Origin: Eubacteriales bacterium
GTDB lineage: Bacteria; Bacillota; Clostridia; Lachnospirales; Lachnospiraceae
NCBI GenBank assembly: GCA_030536555.1
Contig: JAUNPU010000014.1
Location: 29,484 to 93,483 of the forward strand
Reading direction: 5' to 3'
Length of the DNA stretch: 64,000 nt
How positions within the stretch are numbered: position 1 is the first letter of the stretch; the number at the start of each line of letters is the position of its first letter. The position numbers and the translations under genes are program-made. Shown piece after piece: positions 27,907 through 36,084 of this stretch. Below the pieces are notes generated by a model. The model did not search any database, was not told the origin of the DNA, and worked only from the letters and a program-made list of their open reading frames with translations.

Positions 27907-28721
27907 TCGCTGTTACGTAGTCTATTCATATAAATCATTAAATAAGTAATCTCTTCACTGCTGCATTTCTTACCATACAGTTCTTCTAAAAATCCAGTAA
28001 CTTTTAATGTACAGGTATAAATTTCTGGAGAACCAGTTTTTAAGTACTCATAAATCTCGCTGTTCTTATAGGTAAACTGTTCTCCCTCTTTCATTCGTTT
28101 CAGCAAATACCGAACATGACCACTGAACCGGTAAAAGATAAAATCGCTTCTATTTACTCTCAGATTCAGTTCTGCCTCAATCATCTCTGTAATCTTTTCC
28201 AAAACCTGTTCGATTTCCTGTTCCCCTGGTTTTTCTGAATCCCCAAGACAATTGATAAAATGGAGCGCCACTCCGACTTCCTCTTCCTGTGGAAGTTGTA
28301 CCTTCATTCTGTCATTTACCAGCTTCAACGCATATCTTCCCAATTCCAGTTCATGCGGATAAAGGTGTTCTACATCATAAGTAAATGGCATCGTTACTCT
28401 GATTCCCTTTTCCAGTCGTTCCAGTGCAAAGTTGATATGATCCGCCATGCTGAACACGATATTAGAGGGCAGCTCCTGTGCAAGCATCATTCTCGCTTTT
28501 GTTATGACACTGTCAGATATTTCAAATATCTCCTCTGGTATTTCTTTCAACAAATTCAGATATTTCTTATCAATATCATAATATGTTCTAGTGATGTCAG
28601 CCAGTTTTACTTCATATGGCATTTTCGGAAAGCCGATTCCCTTTCCAAAAGCCACCACTTCATTCCCACACTGATCTACGCACAGTGCGACATTATTATT
28701 CAATTTCTTCAGTGCTTTCAC
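27891..28721 (-). CDS. BglG/LicT-family transcriptional antiterminator
   Basis: A 276-aa regulator with an N-terminal CAT RNA-binding domain (1-56: LKKLNNNVALCVD, VAFGKGIGF) and two PRD domains (about 65-170 and 171-276). The conserved regulatory histidines fall in MADHINFALERL and HELELGRYAL (PRD1), LHFINCLG and SGHVRYLLKRM (PRD2). PTS-dependent phosphorylation should set its activity. The start is GTG 28721 with GGGAG seven bases upstream. Its own leader and the next operon each carry a RAT-type site, so it likely controls both itself and the sulfatase-PTS-GH1 genes. Confidence 0.95.
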   Translation of the reverse strand: MKALKKLNNNVALCVDQCGNEVVAFGKGIGFPKMPYEVKLADITRTYYDIDKKYLNLLKEIPEEIFEISDSVITKARMMLAQELPSNIVFSMADHINFALERLEKGIRVTMPFTYDVEHLYPHELELGRYALKLVNDRMKVQLPQEEEVGVALHFINCLGDSEKPGEQEIEQVLEKITEMIEAELNLRVNRSDFIFYRFSGHVRYLLKRMKEGEQFTYKNSEIYEYLKTGSPEIYTCTLKVTGFLEELYGKKCSSEEITYLMIYMNRLRNSEGCNR

Positions 28722-28779
28722 ATCGTTCTCCCAAAATAAAAAAGCTCCTACAAGTATACACTAAATCCATTTACGAATT

Positions 28780-28806
28780 AGGTAATGCCTGCAAGAGTAA
28801 CAATCC
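28780..28806 (-). promoter_or_regulatory. RAT-type RNA antiterminator site 1 (antiterminator gene leader)
   Basis: A 27-nt minus-strand site from GGATTGTTAC to GGCATTACCT, close to the known LicT RAT consensus. It starts right at the predicted transcript start and ends 58 nt before the GTG start codon. The matching terminator is not clear: a short CTAATTC/GATTTAG stem follows without a good T-run. Confidence 0.82.
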
Positions 28807-28813
28807 TTTTATA

Positions 28814-28842
28814 ATAATACCATTCTTATCTTTATTTGTCTA
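28814..28842 (-). promoter_or_regulatory. Promoter of the antiterminator operon
   Basis: Minus-strand -35 TAGACA (28837-28842), 17-bp spacer, -10 TATTAT (28814-28819). The transcript would begin close to the RAT-type site at 28806. Confidence 0.75.
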
Positions 28843-28960
28843 TTATGATATTGATGAATATATTTCATGTTTTTTGTGCACTTTTCACAGATTTTATTTG
28901 GCAAAGTGATATTCCATGCATTTGGCACTTCTCCACATATAATTCATCGCTGAGATTATA

Positions 28961-28992
28961 AGAGGTATCCGGCAAGCACCCCGGATACCTCT
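28961..28992 (-). terminator. Hairpin after the SsuA-like gene
   Basis: A perfect 12-bp stem AGAGGTATCCGG/CCGGATACCTCT with an 8-nt loop, 22 bp after the stop codon. The T-run is poor (TTATAAT), so termination may be partial; it also marks the border with the AT-rich island. Confidence 0.7.
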
Positions 28993-29014
28993 AAAATCAT
29001 CACTTTATGATTGA

Positions 29015-30118
29015 TTATTTGTTGTTAGCGTCATATGCTTCCTGCATCACATCGAACAACACGTAGTTGTCAACCGGAACCTCCTCGGTCAGACGTCCGC
29101 CGTCGATGAATACCTTCTGCTGGTTCTCGTAGTAGTTCTTGATGGTGCCGTCTGCCAGGCCCTTGCCGACGAACTCACCAGTCAGACCCCAGTTGCCCTC
29201 ACCAGTACATGCCAGCATGATGGACTCGTCAACTTCACACTGTTTTGCAACCAGCTTTGCAACCTCGTCGATGTTTGCGGAACGGTAGTCAGCCGCTTTC
29301 TGCAGTGCTCTGGAGAAGCGAACCAGGATATCATGGTTTGCATCTGCATATTTCTGGCTGGTGATGAAGCTGGACGGGAACGTTACCTGCTCCACATAAT
29401 CATTGTTGTTTGCAAGCATAATCGCTTTGTCACCCAGAGCATCCATGATGGTTGCAGTTCCCGGAGACCAGGTTGCACATGCATCCACATTGCCGCTTAC
29501 CATCGCAGACACGATGCCGTTGGCATCCATCTCCACAGCTTCAATATCATCCTGAGTCATGCCCACAGACTGCAGTGCCATGTTCAGAATGATTTCTGCG
29601 GAAGTACCGCTTGTCACCGCTACGGTCTTGCCCTTCAGCTCCTCAATGCTGCCTACGCCCTTGTCGGTATTACCGATCACTGCGTCTGCGAGGCTGGTTG
29701 CATCGATCTGGAAGATCACTGCCTCCCCCTCTGCACACAGAGCATGAGCGCCATGACCAATCTGGGAAATGTCGATGTCGCCGGACGCCATCGCTGCAAT
29801 CTCAGCCGGGCCGCCCTGGAACTCTACCATGGAAACATCAAGCCCCATTTCCTCAAAGAAACCTTTGTCGCGTGCAGTAACTGCCAGAGACGCACTGCCC
29901 ATATTCGGCATGTAAGCCAGTCTTACCTTTGCAGTCTCAAAGGTCTCTGCTGCTTCCGTCTCCGGTGCCTCTGTCTTTGCCTCGGAAGCTGCCTCCGTTG
30001 CTGCAGGCGCTGCGGTGGTTGCCGGTGCTGCGGTCTCAGCCGGCTTGCTGCCGCCGCATGCGGTCAGAGATGCGATTGCCAGTGCGGTTCCTGCTAATAA
30101 TGCCATTCTTCTCTTCAT
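29015..30118 (-). CDS. SsuA/NMT1-type ABC transporter substrate-binding lipoprotein
   Basis: A 367-aa solute-binding lipoprotein. Signal peptide with lipobox (MKRRMALLAGTALAIASLTACGG; Cys about 21), an Ala/Thr/Glu-rich linker (about 25-60), then an NMT1/SsuA fold (KVRLAYMPNMGSASLAV, KGFFEEMGLDVSMVEFQGG, GKTVAVTSGTSAEIIL). Members bind sulfonates, nitrate, taurine or pyrimidine precursors; ligand cannot be set from sequence. ATG 30118 has GGGAGG upstream; the longer frame at 30160 would bury the signal peptide. It is the last gene of an ATPase-permease-binding protein set, with the permease transcribed first. Confidence 0.92.
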   Translation of the reverse strand: MKRRMALLAGTALAIASLTACGGSKPAETAAPATTAAPAATEAASEAKTEAPETEAAETFETAKVRLAYMPNMGSASLAVTARDKGFFEEMGLDVSMVEFQGGPAEIAAMASGDIDISQIGHGAHALCAEGEAVIFQIDATSLADAVIGNTDKGVGSIEELKGKTVAVTSGTSAEIILNMALQSVGMTQDDIEAVEMDANGIVSAMVSGNVDACATWSPGTATIMDALGDKAIMLANNNDYVEQVTFPSSFITSQKYADANHDILVRFSRALQKAADYRSANIDEVAKLVAKQCEVDESIMLACTGEGNWGLTGEFVGKGLADGTIKNYYENQQKVFIDGGRLTEEVPVDNYVLFDVMQEAYDANNK

Positions 30119-30159
30119 TGTGTTATCCTCCCCATAATGAGCATTTATTTTACTTTTCA

Positions 30160-30951
30160 TTACTTTCTTACTTCCAGATACTCCTGATATACCTGTGACC
30201 AGATATAGGTCTTTAAATCCAGGAACGGCAGGGTATTCTTGGTCTCCTGATCTCTCGGATACGGGATATTGATGTCCACGATCTTCTTGATACGTCCCGG
30301 TCTTGCACTCATGATGATAACCTTCTGTGCCAGAATGATCGCCTCCTCCACGTCGTGGGTGATGAAGAAGCAGGTCTTTTTCTCCTTCTGCCAGGTCTGC
30401 AGAAGCTCCGTCTGCAGCTGGGTTCTGGTCTGTGCATCCAGTGCGCCAAACGGCTCATCCATCAGAAGCACCTCCGGGTTCACCGCGTATGCTCTCGCAA
30501 TTGCAACACGCTGCTTCATACCGCCGGAAAGCTCCTTCGGATAAGAGTTGGCGAACTGCTCCAGATCTACCATCTTTAAATATTTCATGGCTTCTGCAGT
30601 TGCCTGCTCGCCCTTGATTCCCTTTAAGTTCAGACCGAACTCTACGTTCTTTAATACGGTCAGCCACGGGAACAGTGCATACTGCTGGAATACCACGCCG
30701 CGCTCCGGTCCCGGTCCGTCCACAGCCTTGCCGTCCACATATACATTGCCGGAGGTCGGCTCCAGAAGACCTGCGATGATATTTAACAGGGTGGATTTTC
30801 CACATCCGGAAGGTCCTACCACACAGATAAATTCATTCTCCTTGATCTCCAGATTGACACCGTTCAGTGCAACCATCTCTCCCTTGCTGGAGCTGTATTT
30901 CTTTACAACATTATCAATCTTTACCTTTACCTTTGCATCGTTTCCTGCCAT
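30160..30951 (-). CDS. SsuB/TauB-type ABC transporter ATP-binding protein
   Basis: A 263-aa ATPase with Walker A GPSGCGKST (about 43), signature LSGGMKQRVAIARA, Walker B VLLMDEPFGALD and the ITHDVEEAI switch region, all typical of the nitrate/sulfonate/taurine group. It overlaps the permease end by 25 bp and precedes the binding-protein gene, forming one transporter. No TOBE domain is present, unlike UgpC. Confidence 0.94.
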   Translation of the reverse strand: MAGNDAKVKVKIDNVVKKYSSSKGEMVALNGVNLEIKENEFICVVGPSGCGKSTLLNIIAGLLEPTSGNVYVDGKAVDGPGPERGVVFQQYALFPWLTVLKNVEFGLNLKGIKGEQATAEAMKYLKMVDLEQFANSYPKELSGGMKQRVAIARAYAVNPEVLLMDEPFGALDAQTRTQLQTELLQTWQKEKKTCFFITHDVEEAIILAQKVIIMSARPGRIKKIVDINIPYPRDQETKNTLPFLDLKTYIWSQVYQEYLEVRK

Positions 30952-31715
30952 CCCGTCAACTTCCTTTCTAAGAATCTTACGATCTGTTCAAATGTCAATC
31001 CGATGATACCGATAATCAGGATGCCCATCAGCACCGTAGCCATATCGTAATAGCCCTGCGCCTTCTGGATCATCATGCCAAGTCCCTTGGAGGAACCGGT
31101 CAGCTCTGCCGCGATCAGCGTCGTCAGAGAAGTGGAAAGACCCAGTCTTGCACCAACCAGAATGAACGGGGTGGATGCAGGAATAACTACCTTGAAGAAG
31201 ATGTCCTTATCTGTTGCACCAAGAACTCTTGCTGCCTTGATCAGGGTTACATCTACGTTGCACACGCCCTGATAGATGGTAACTACCAGCACCAGGAAGG
31301 ATGCGATGAAGATAACGATGATCTTCGCCTCCTCGCCTACACCTGCGCCTGCGATAACCAGCGGGATGTATGCTAACGGCGGAATGTTTCTTACGAACTG
31401 GATCCACGGTGCCACCAGGTTGCGGATCGGCTCATACCATCCCATCAGGAATGCTACCGGAATCGAAGCCACGAAGCCGCACAGGAATCCGACGATGACA
31501 CGGAACAGGCTGATGTAGATATGCGGCCATAAGGTTCCGTCCTGTAACTTTGCTACCAATTTCCCGAATACTTCCCACGGCTCAGCGAAGATAACGCCGC
31601 CGGCTTCCGTAGAAGCAATCAGGATCCACAGCAGAAACGCGGTAACCACGGAAATCACGATCCATGCATTTGCCGGGATCTGCTGCAGAGCTGATGATTT
31701 TTTCTTGTTCCCCAT
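30927..31715 (-). CDS. SsuC/TauC-type ABC transporter permease
   Basis: A 262-aa permease with six predicted helices and the inner-membrane EAA-type loop (KAARVLGATDKDIFFKVVIPASTPFILVG) that docks to the ATPase. Start ATG 31715 (MGNKKKSSALQQ) has AGGAGG eight bases upstream; the longer frame at 31808 lacks a ribosome site. First gene of the transporter operon. The 174-bp region upstream holds AT-rich sequence without a promoter I can call firmly. Confidence 0.93.
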   Translation of the reverse strand: MGNKKKSSALQQIPANAWIVISVVTAFLLWILIASTEAGGVIFAEPWEVFGKLVAKLQDGTLWPHIYISLFRVIVGFLCGFVASIPVAFLMGWYEPIRNLVAPWIQFVRNIPPLAYIPLVIAGAGVGEEAKIIVIFIASFLVLVVTIYQGVCNVDVTLIKAARVLGATDKDIFFKVVIPASTPFILVGARLGLSTSLTTLIAAELTGSSKGLGMMIQKAQGYYDMATVLMGILIIGIIGLTFEQIVRFLERKLTGWQETMQR

Positions 31716-31889
31716 ACAAAAATCCTCCTCCCAGATATTGGGTTTCTTTACTTGTTGATGTAAGTGTAACCCATTTTTCCTGATCTGGGGAGGGGGATAT
31801 TTTATCATACTTTTTTGAAAGAATTATCTGAGATGTAACTGTTATTTTCCCAGCGCCTCTATGTCATATATCATCTTTTGTATATTCAC

Positions 31890-32213
31890 TCAAAACACCT
31901 CCATCTGAATGGTACCCATAACCAGCTTCGTCTTTGGTAACTGTTCCGCATACTCCTCTACAAGTTGAAAATCAAGATCATAAATCAGTTTCCGATAGTT
32001 TCCGATTATTTCTTTGTAATAATCAAACGGAAGATGCCTTTTATAGCGAATAAGTTCTATAAGCAACCGCTCTTTTGAGAAAATCTGAATATCATCGCCA
32101 TTGTATCTCAGACTTTCCACCCCCAAACTCAAACTGCTGTTATTATCAAAAACCTGTTTCACATTCTTGTTTTTGATTTTTGCAGCATCTTTGTCCGTAT
32201 TTCTCCCAGACAA
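31890..32213 (-). pseudogene. Remnant of an AbiEi-like antitoxin/regulator
   Basis: A 107-codon open frame with no ATG and no ribosome site; the only starts are weak TTG codons. Its second half (IFSKERLLIELIRYKRHLPFDYYKEIIGNY, then LVEEYAEQLPKTK) resembles the C-terminal half of AbiEi-type antitoxins, whose motif is I.I.S.ERT..D.IR. The N-terminal winged helix and the AbiEii toxin partner are absent. It lies alone between a terminator and the SsuABC-like operon, in AT-rich DNA. Most likely a decayed fragment of an acquired type IV toxin-antitoxin or phage-defence pair; identification is by motif memory only. Confidence 0.45.
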
Positions 32214-32236
32214 CTACATTATAACACCAGCACATA

Positions 32237-32272
32237 TCAAAAAGAAAGAGCCAATCTTCCCAATCAGCTCTT
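32237..32272 (-). terminator. Terminator after the class II aldolase gene
   Basis: Minus-strand AAGAGC/GCTCTT stem (32246-32251, 32267-32272) with partly paired interior, followed by a TCTTTTT tail. Ends the five-gene sugar operon. Confidence 0.75.
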
Positions 32273-32297
32273 CCTCAATATTTTTACAGAAAATCAA

Positions 32298-33461
32298 TTA
32301 CAGATTCTTATCAATCTCCTTATACCGCTCAGCCATCTGATCCAGGGTCACCTTCTCAACCAGCGGAGCCTTACCGTAGGAGCCGAACTTCACAATCAGG
32401 GTACCAACTACCTCTTTCGCGCCGCGCTCTACGCAGTCAACGATTGTTGCAACATCCTCGTCCGGGATATTGCCGTACATCACGGTGTCCATGATCGGCG
32501 GAAGGAATACGCGCGGGTCAAATGCCTCCTTCTTCGCCTCTAACAGCTCGTAGATGCCTCCGATGGAAGCGCTGGTGCGTTTCTCCGGATATTTTGCAAA
32601 CAGCTCTTTCATGTTGCGGGTTACTGCCAGACGGATATCGGTGTCAACGTTGATCTTGTTGATGCCTGCGCCGATGGCTGCCTGCAGCTCCTCGATGGAG
32701 ATGCCGTAGGTGTTGGACAGATTGCCGCCCAGACCGTTGATCTCGTCCACGATGTATTTGGGAACGGTGGAGGAGCCGTGGGATACCAGCGCGCCAAACT
32801 GACCGATATGGTTCATGCACTCACGGATTGCAATGGCAATCTCTCTGCGCAGCTTGACATCCTTGCCCTTGGAAGCGCCGTGCATGGTACCGTAAGAGAT
32901 AGCCAGTGCATCTACGCCGGTCTTCTGGAAGAACTCTACCGCGTCCAGCGGGTTGGTGTAGGTGGAGCTTGCGGAGAATACGTGGTCCTCAACGCCAGCC
33001 AGCACGCCCAGCTCACCCTCGACGCTGACGCCTCTTGCGTGTGCATATTTTACAACCTCGCGGGTCAGCTCGATGTTCTCCTTGAACGGCAGGGAAGAAC
33101 CGTCAATCATCACGGAGGTATAGCCGCCTGCAATGGCCGCCTTGCAGGAATCAAAATCTCTGCCGTGATCCAGATGCAGAACGATCGGAATCTCGGAATC
33201 TGCGCCGTATTTCTTCACTGCGTCGCCGATGTTCTTTGCGCCGATTTTCTTGTCTTCCAGGGTTGCGTTCATGAAGTCGGTTCTGCCGCCCATGAAGCCG
33301 TTTGCCAGATCTGCGCCCTGCAGGATAGCCGGGGAGCGGAACATCTCGTGAACCTCAATCACAGCCTTTGCCTGTGCAACCGCATTTACGTTGAATCCGC
33401 CCTGGCCGTAGCCGTATTTCATGCTTGCCTCCATGAGAGGCCGTAAGGGAATTAAACTCAT
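32298..33461 (-). CDS. Class II ketose-bisphosphate aldolase, diverged
   Basis: A 387-aa zinc-dependent aldolase, longer than GatY/FbaA of about 285-310 aa. Zinc-site motifs are HLDHG (near 95), GELGVLAGVEDHV (near 145) and VSHGSST (near 240); INVDTDIR near 275 is the substrate-phosphate region. It should cleave a ketose 1,6-bisphosphate or 1-phosphate to DHAP and an aldehyde. Last gene of the pfk-like, tpi-like, larA-like, nagB-like, fba-like operon. A GC-rich hairpin precedes it. Exact sugar not defined. Confidence 0.88.
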   Translation of the reverse strand: MSLIPLRPLMEASMKYGYGQGGFNVNAVAQAKAVIEVHEMFRSPAILQGADLANGFMGGRTDFMNATLEDKKIGAKNIGDAVKKYGADSEIPIVLHLDHGRDFDSCKAAIAGGYTSVMIDGSSLPFKENIELTREVVKYAHARGVSVEGELGVLAGVEDHVFSASSTYTNPLDAVEFFQKTGVDALAISYGTMHGASKGKDVKLRREIAIAIRECMNHIGQFGALVSHGSSTVPKYIVDEINGLGGNLSNTYGISIEELQAAIGAGINKINVDTDIRLAVTRNMKELFAKYPEKRTSASIGGIYELLEAKKEAFDPRVFLPPIMDTVMYGNIPDEDVATIVDCVERGAKEVVGTLIVKFGSYGKAPLVEKVTLDQMAERYKEIDKNL

Positions 33462-33488
33462 TTTATTTTCTCCTGTTATTTATAAACC

Positions 33489-33513
33489 CTGCGCCGGGAC
33501 AACCCCGGCGCAG
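33489..33513 (-). other. GC-rich hairpin between the NagB-like and aldolase genes
   Basis: A 10-bp stem CTGCGCCGGG/CCCGGCGCAG with a 5-nt loop in the 80-bp gap. There is no long T-run, so it may set mRNA stability or partial termination instead of ending the operon. Confidence 0.6.
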
Positions 33514-33541
33514 ATTATCAGCTTCTGTCGGTCAATCTGCA

Positions 33542-34363
33542 TCAGTCCGTCAGCTTTGCCACAAACTCCGTGAAGGTCAGCGTGATATCCGGATGGTTCT
33601 GCAGCAGGCTTACCGGGAACTCGGAGGTCTGCTCACCGTATCCTGCTCTGCGGACAACGGCGCGGTGCCAGTTGCGGAAGCATCCCAGACGGATCTTTCT
33701 TGCATGAGCGATCTCGTAGATACCGATGGTCACGCAGTAGTGAGGCATATCCTCCAGTGCGCCGTTGAAGTCGCCGATGGCATTGGCTGCGCGGGTCTCC
33801 GGGCTGATATCCAGCACGCGGGTCTTCTGTGCCAGAAACTCCTCATTGGTCATGGTTCCGTCCGCCTCGTTGAATGCCACGTGGCCATTGATGCCGATGC
33901 CGCCGAATGCGATGTCAACACCGCCCAGTTTCTCGATCAGCTCCGGGATGTAGTCGGTATTGTTCGGATCCGGGAATACCCGGTGGTCCTCCGGCATCAC
34001 CAGCTCCGGCTTTACCTTAGAATATACGGTACGGTTCATGAAACCACGAAAGCTAAGCGGATGATCCATGGATACCCACTGCCTGTTATCATCCAGATAC
34101 TCGTCCATGTTGATGAACCAGACATCCTTCAGGCTGATGTTCTTCTCGTTGACCATATCTACAAAGTACGGATACTGACCCACCGGACCTACGGGGCAGA
34201 TAAACACGGTGTGTCTGCCTGCCGCATTGTTTGCCTCAATCTCGGCAACCATCTGGTCTGCCATCTCTTTAAATACTTCTGCATTGTCGCTCTTGCAGAA
34301 CAGTTTCATTTTCGGAGAAGCCAGAAGCTGCTCCTTGCTATACCCATAATATTCGTGACTCAT
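33542..34363 (-). CDS. NagB-like sugar-phosphate deaminase/isomerase
   Basis: A 273-aa member of the glucosamine-6-phosphate deaminase fold. FINMDEYLDD (about 82) carries the equivalent of catalytic Asp72 and GIGINGHVAFNEADG (about 150) carries the His and Glu of the E. coli triad, but the triad Asp141 is Asn here. Substrate-loop residues also differ, so it may act on a different amino sugar or be an isomerase. ATG 34363 has AGGAGG upstream. It lies between the LarA-like and aldolase genes in a sugar operon. Confidence 0.82.
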   Translation of the reverse strand: MSHEYYGYSKEQLLASPKMKLFCKSDNAEVFKEMADQMVAEIEANNAAGRHTVFICPVGPVGQYPYFVDMVNEKNISLKDVWFINMDEYLDDNRQWVSMDHPLSFRGFMNRTVYSKVKPELVMPEDHRVFPDPNNTDYIPELIEKLGGVDIAFGGIGINGHVAFNEADGTMTNEEFLAQKTRVLDISPETRAANAIGDFNGALEDMPHYCVTIGIYEIAHARKIRLGCFRNWHRAVVRRAGYGEQTSEFPVSLLQNHPDITLTFTEFVAKLTD

Positions 34364-34386
34364 GGAATTCTCCTCCTGTCTGTGCA

Positions 34387-34406
34387 GGGCTGTCCCCCGA
34401 CAGCCC
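34387..34406 (-). other. Hairpin between the LarA-like and NagB-like genes
   Basis: GGGCTGTC/GACAGCCC stem with a 4-nt loop, 24 bp before the NagB-like start. No T-run; second such intercistronic stem in this operon. Confidence 0.55.
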
Positions 34407-34476
34407 CGCGTCCCCATACTTAAGCATTTTGCTGTTTCTATAAACTGCTTACTCTAACTATAAGCTTTTCCTGCTC

Positions 34477-35970
34477 TTATTTGTGCATATGCGCCATGCA
34501 GTGCATATCCTCATGGCCCTTGCCGTCCGGAGTCTCATCCTTCATCATCAGATGAACTGCACTCAGCTTGAAGGTCTGCGGCAGAACCAGAATGTTCGGG
34601 TTCGGTCCCACAATCTTCTTCTTCGCATCCTCCAGTGCCTCCTCGACGGTTGCTCTGGTCTTTAAGCCCATGCCTCTTGCATAACCCGGATCCTGAGCGC
34701 CGCACAGGTAGATTGCGGAGGTATTCATCTCAGCGATATGTCCGCAGCTGATCATGGAGAAGCCGTGGAACGGGTGGAATGCGTTGCAGAAGCGGTACTT
34801 GCGGATGTACTCCTCATTGGTTGCAAAGTACTCGCCGTAGCGGTTCATATCCGGCAGTGTGTTCATGCGGTCATGCTGGAACATCTCATACATCTCTCTG
34901 GTGTACGGCCACAGCTCGTCGTGGAAATAGCCGTTGCACAGGGAGGTGCAGATGATGACGCAGTTGTCGCTCATGATTCTCTTATGACGAATCACCTGTG
35001 CGGAAATTGCCTGCATCAGCATGATCGGGTTGGTACCCATGCCCTCGCCGTAATGGAAGAACTGGGGCATACCAAAGATCATCACATCATATTTCTTCTC
35101 TGCCCACGGAACGTAGGTACGCTTGTCAGCGGTAATCCAGGAATGAGGCTGCATCACAGCCGCATAACCGCTGTTAATCTCGATCTGGCGGGACTTGGTA
35201 TCCAGCACCGCGTCGCAGCAGAAGAACTTCTTGCCCATGCATTTCTCCATGTGCTGACCGATCTCATCAAACTTGGTTCTCATCAGGGACTTACCGCTTA
35301 CCGGGGTGAAGTCCGGACGATGCATAACCTCCGGCACATGGTGGGTAGCGATGGATCTCCAGTGGGTGATACCGGTTGCACAGTGCTTGTAGCCGCCTGA
35401 GTAGCCGCCGTAGGGGTTGCCCTGGGTATGGCCGATCAGGATTGCCACATCGGAATCATATACATATTTATTCATCAGAACCCGGTCGCCCCGGTCAGTG
35501 GTTCCCAGATCTACCAGATGATCGTAGTCCTCACTGTCGTGGTTGATGATCTGATGGGTGTACCAGAACTCGTTAAACAGCTCCTCGCCCAGGACACCAC
35601 GGATTTCCTGCTCGGTGTTCTTTCTATGCAGACCGTTGGAGCAGATCAGCAGGATGTCCTTCTTCTCAACGCCTACGGAATACAGCTCTTCCAGAATCAG
35701 CTTAATGGAAATCTTTCTGTGGGAGGTTGCCTGCTCGCCGCCCTTTACACGGTCCGGGAAAATGATGGTAACCTTGGAGCCCTTGTGAGCCAGCTCCGTC
35801 AGCGGCTCCATGCCCATGGGGTTGCGGATGGATTCCAGGGTCTTTGCAACCAGCTGGTCCTCCGGGATACACGGCGGATCCGGAACGGTCTCGCCCGGGA
35901 TGAAGATGTCTGCGCTGTCCGGTAATGTTACGTTGACGGTGCCCTGTCCATACTCTAATGCTACGTTCAT
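34477..35970 (-). CDS. LarA-family nickel-pincer racemase/epimerase homologue
   Basis: A 497-aa protein of the lactate racemase (LarA, DUF2088) family, enzymes that use a nickel-pincer nucleotide bound to a Lys to racemise or epimerise 2-hydroxyacids. Visible are SNGLHRKNTEQE (about 113, first active-site His), IINHDSED, and PYGGYSGGYKH (about 190, the cofactor-Lys region). Several homologues act on sugar acids such as gluconate rather than lactate; that would fit this operon. LarB, LarC and LarE, which make the cofactor, are not in the window. ATG 35970 has AAGGAG upstream; the longer frame at 36039 has none. Confidence 0.82.
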   Translation of the reverse strand: MNVALEYGQGTVNVTLPDSADIFIPGETVPDPPCIPEDQLVAKTLESIRNPMGMEPLTELAHKGSKVTIIFPDRVKGGEQATSHRKISIKLILEELYSVGVEKKDILLICSNGLHRKNTEQEIRGVLGEELFNEFWYTHQIINHDSEDYDHLVDLGTTDRGDRVLMNKYVYDSDVAILIGHTQGNPYGGYSGGYKHCATGITHWRSIATHHVPEVMHRPDFTPVSGKSLMRTKFDEIGQHMEKCMGKKFFCCDAVLDTKSRQIEINSGYAAVMQPHSWITADKRTYVPWAEKKYDVMIFGMPQFFHYGEGMGTNPIMLMQAISAQVIRHKRIMSDNCVIICTSLCNGYFHDELWPYTREMYEMFQHDRMNTLPDMNRYGEYFATNEEYIRKYRFCNAFHPFHGFSMISCGHIAEMNTSAIYLCGAQDPGYARGMGLKTRATVEEALEDAKKKIVGPNPNILVLPQTFKLSAVHLMMKDETPDGKGHEDMHCMAHMHK

Positions 35971-36084
35971 AGATGAATTCTCCTTCTCATTTTTCGTGAT
36001 GATATGTTTCGTTTTGACCGCGCCGCCATTTCGCAGCACGGTTAATGGCTTTCTGCTTATCCGGTTTTCTGCTTGCCCGGTCTC

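Noticed and set aside
28843..28960. cre (CcpA) site before the antiterminator promoter
   Set aside because: The TGTG...CACA sequence there does not fit the cre consensus well enough.
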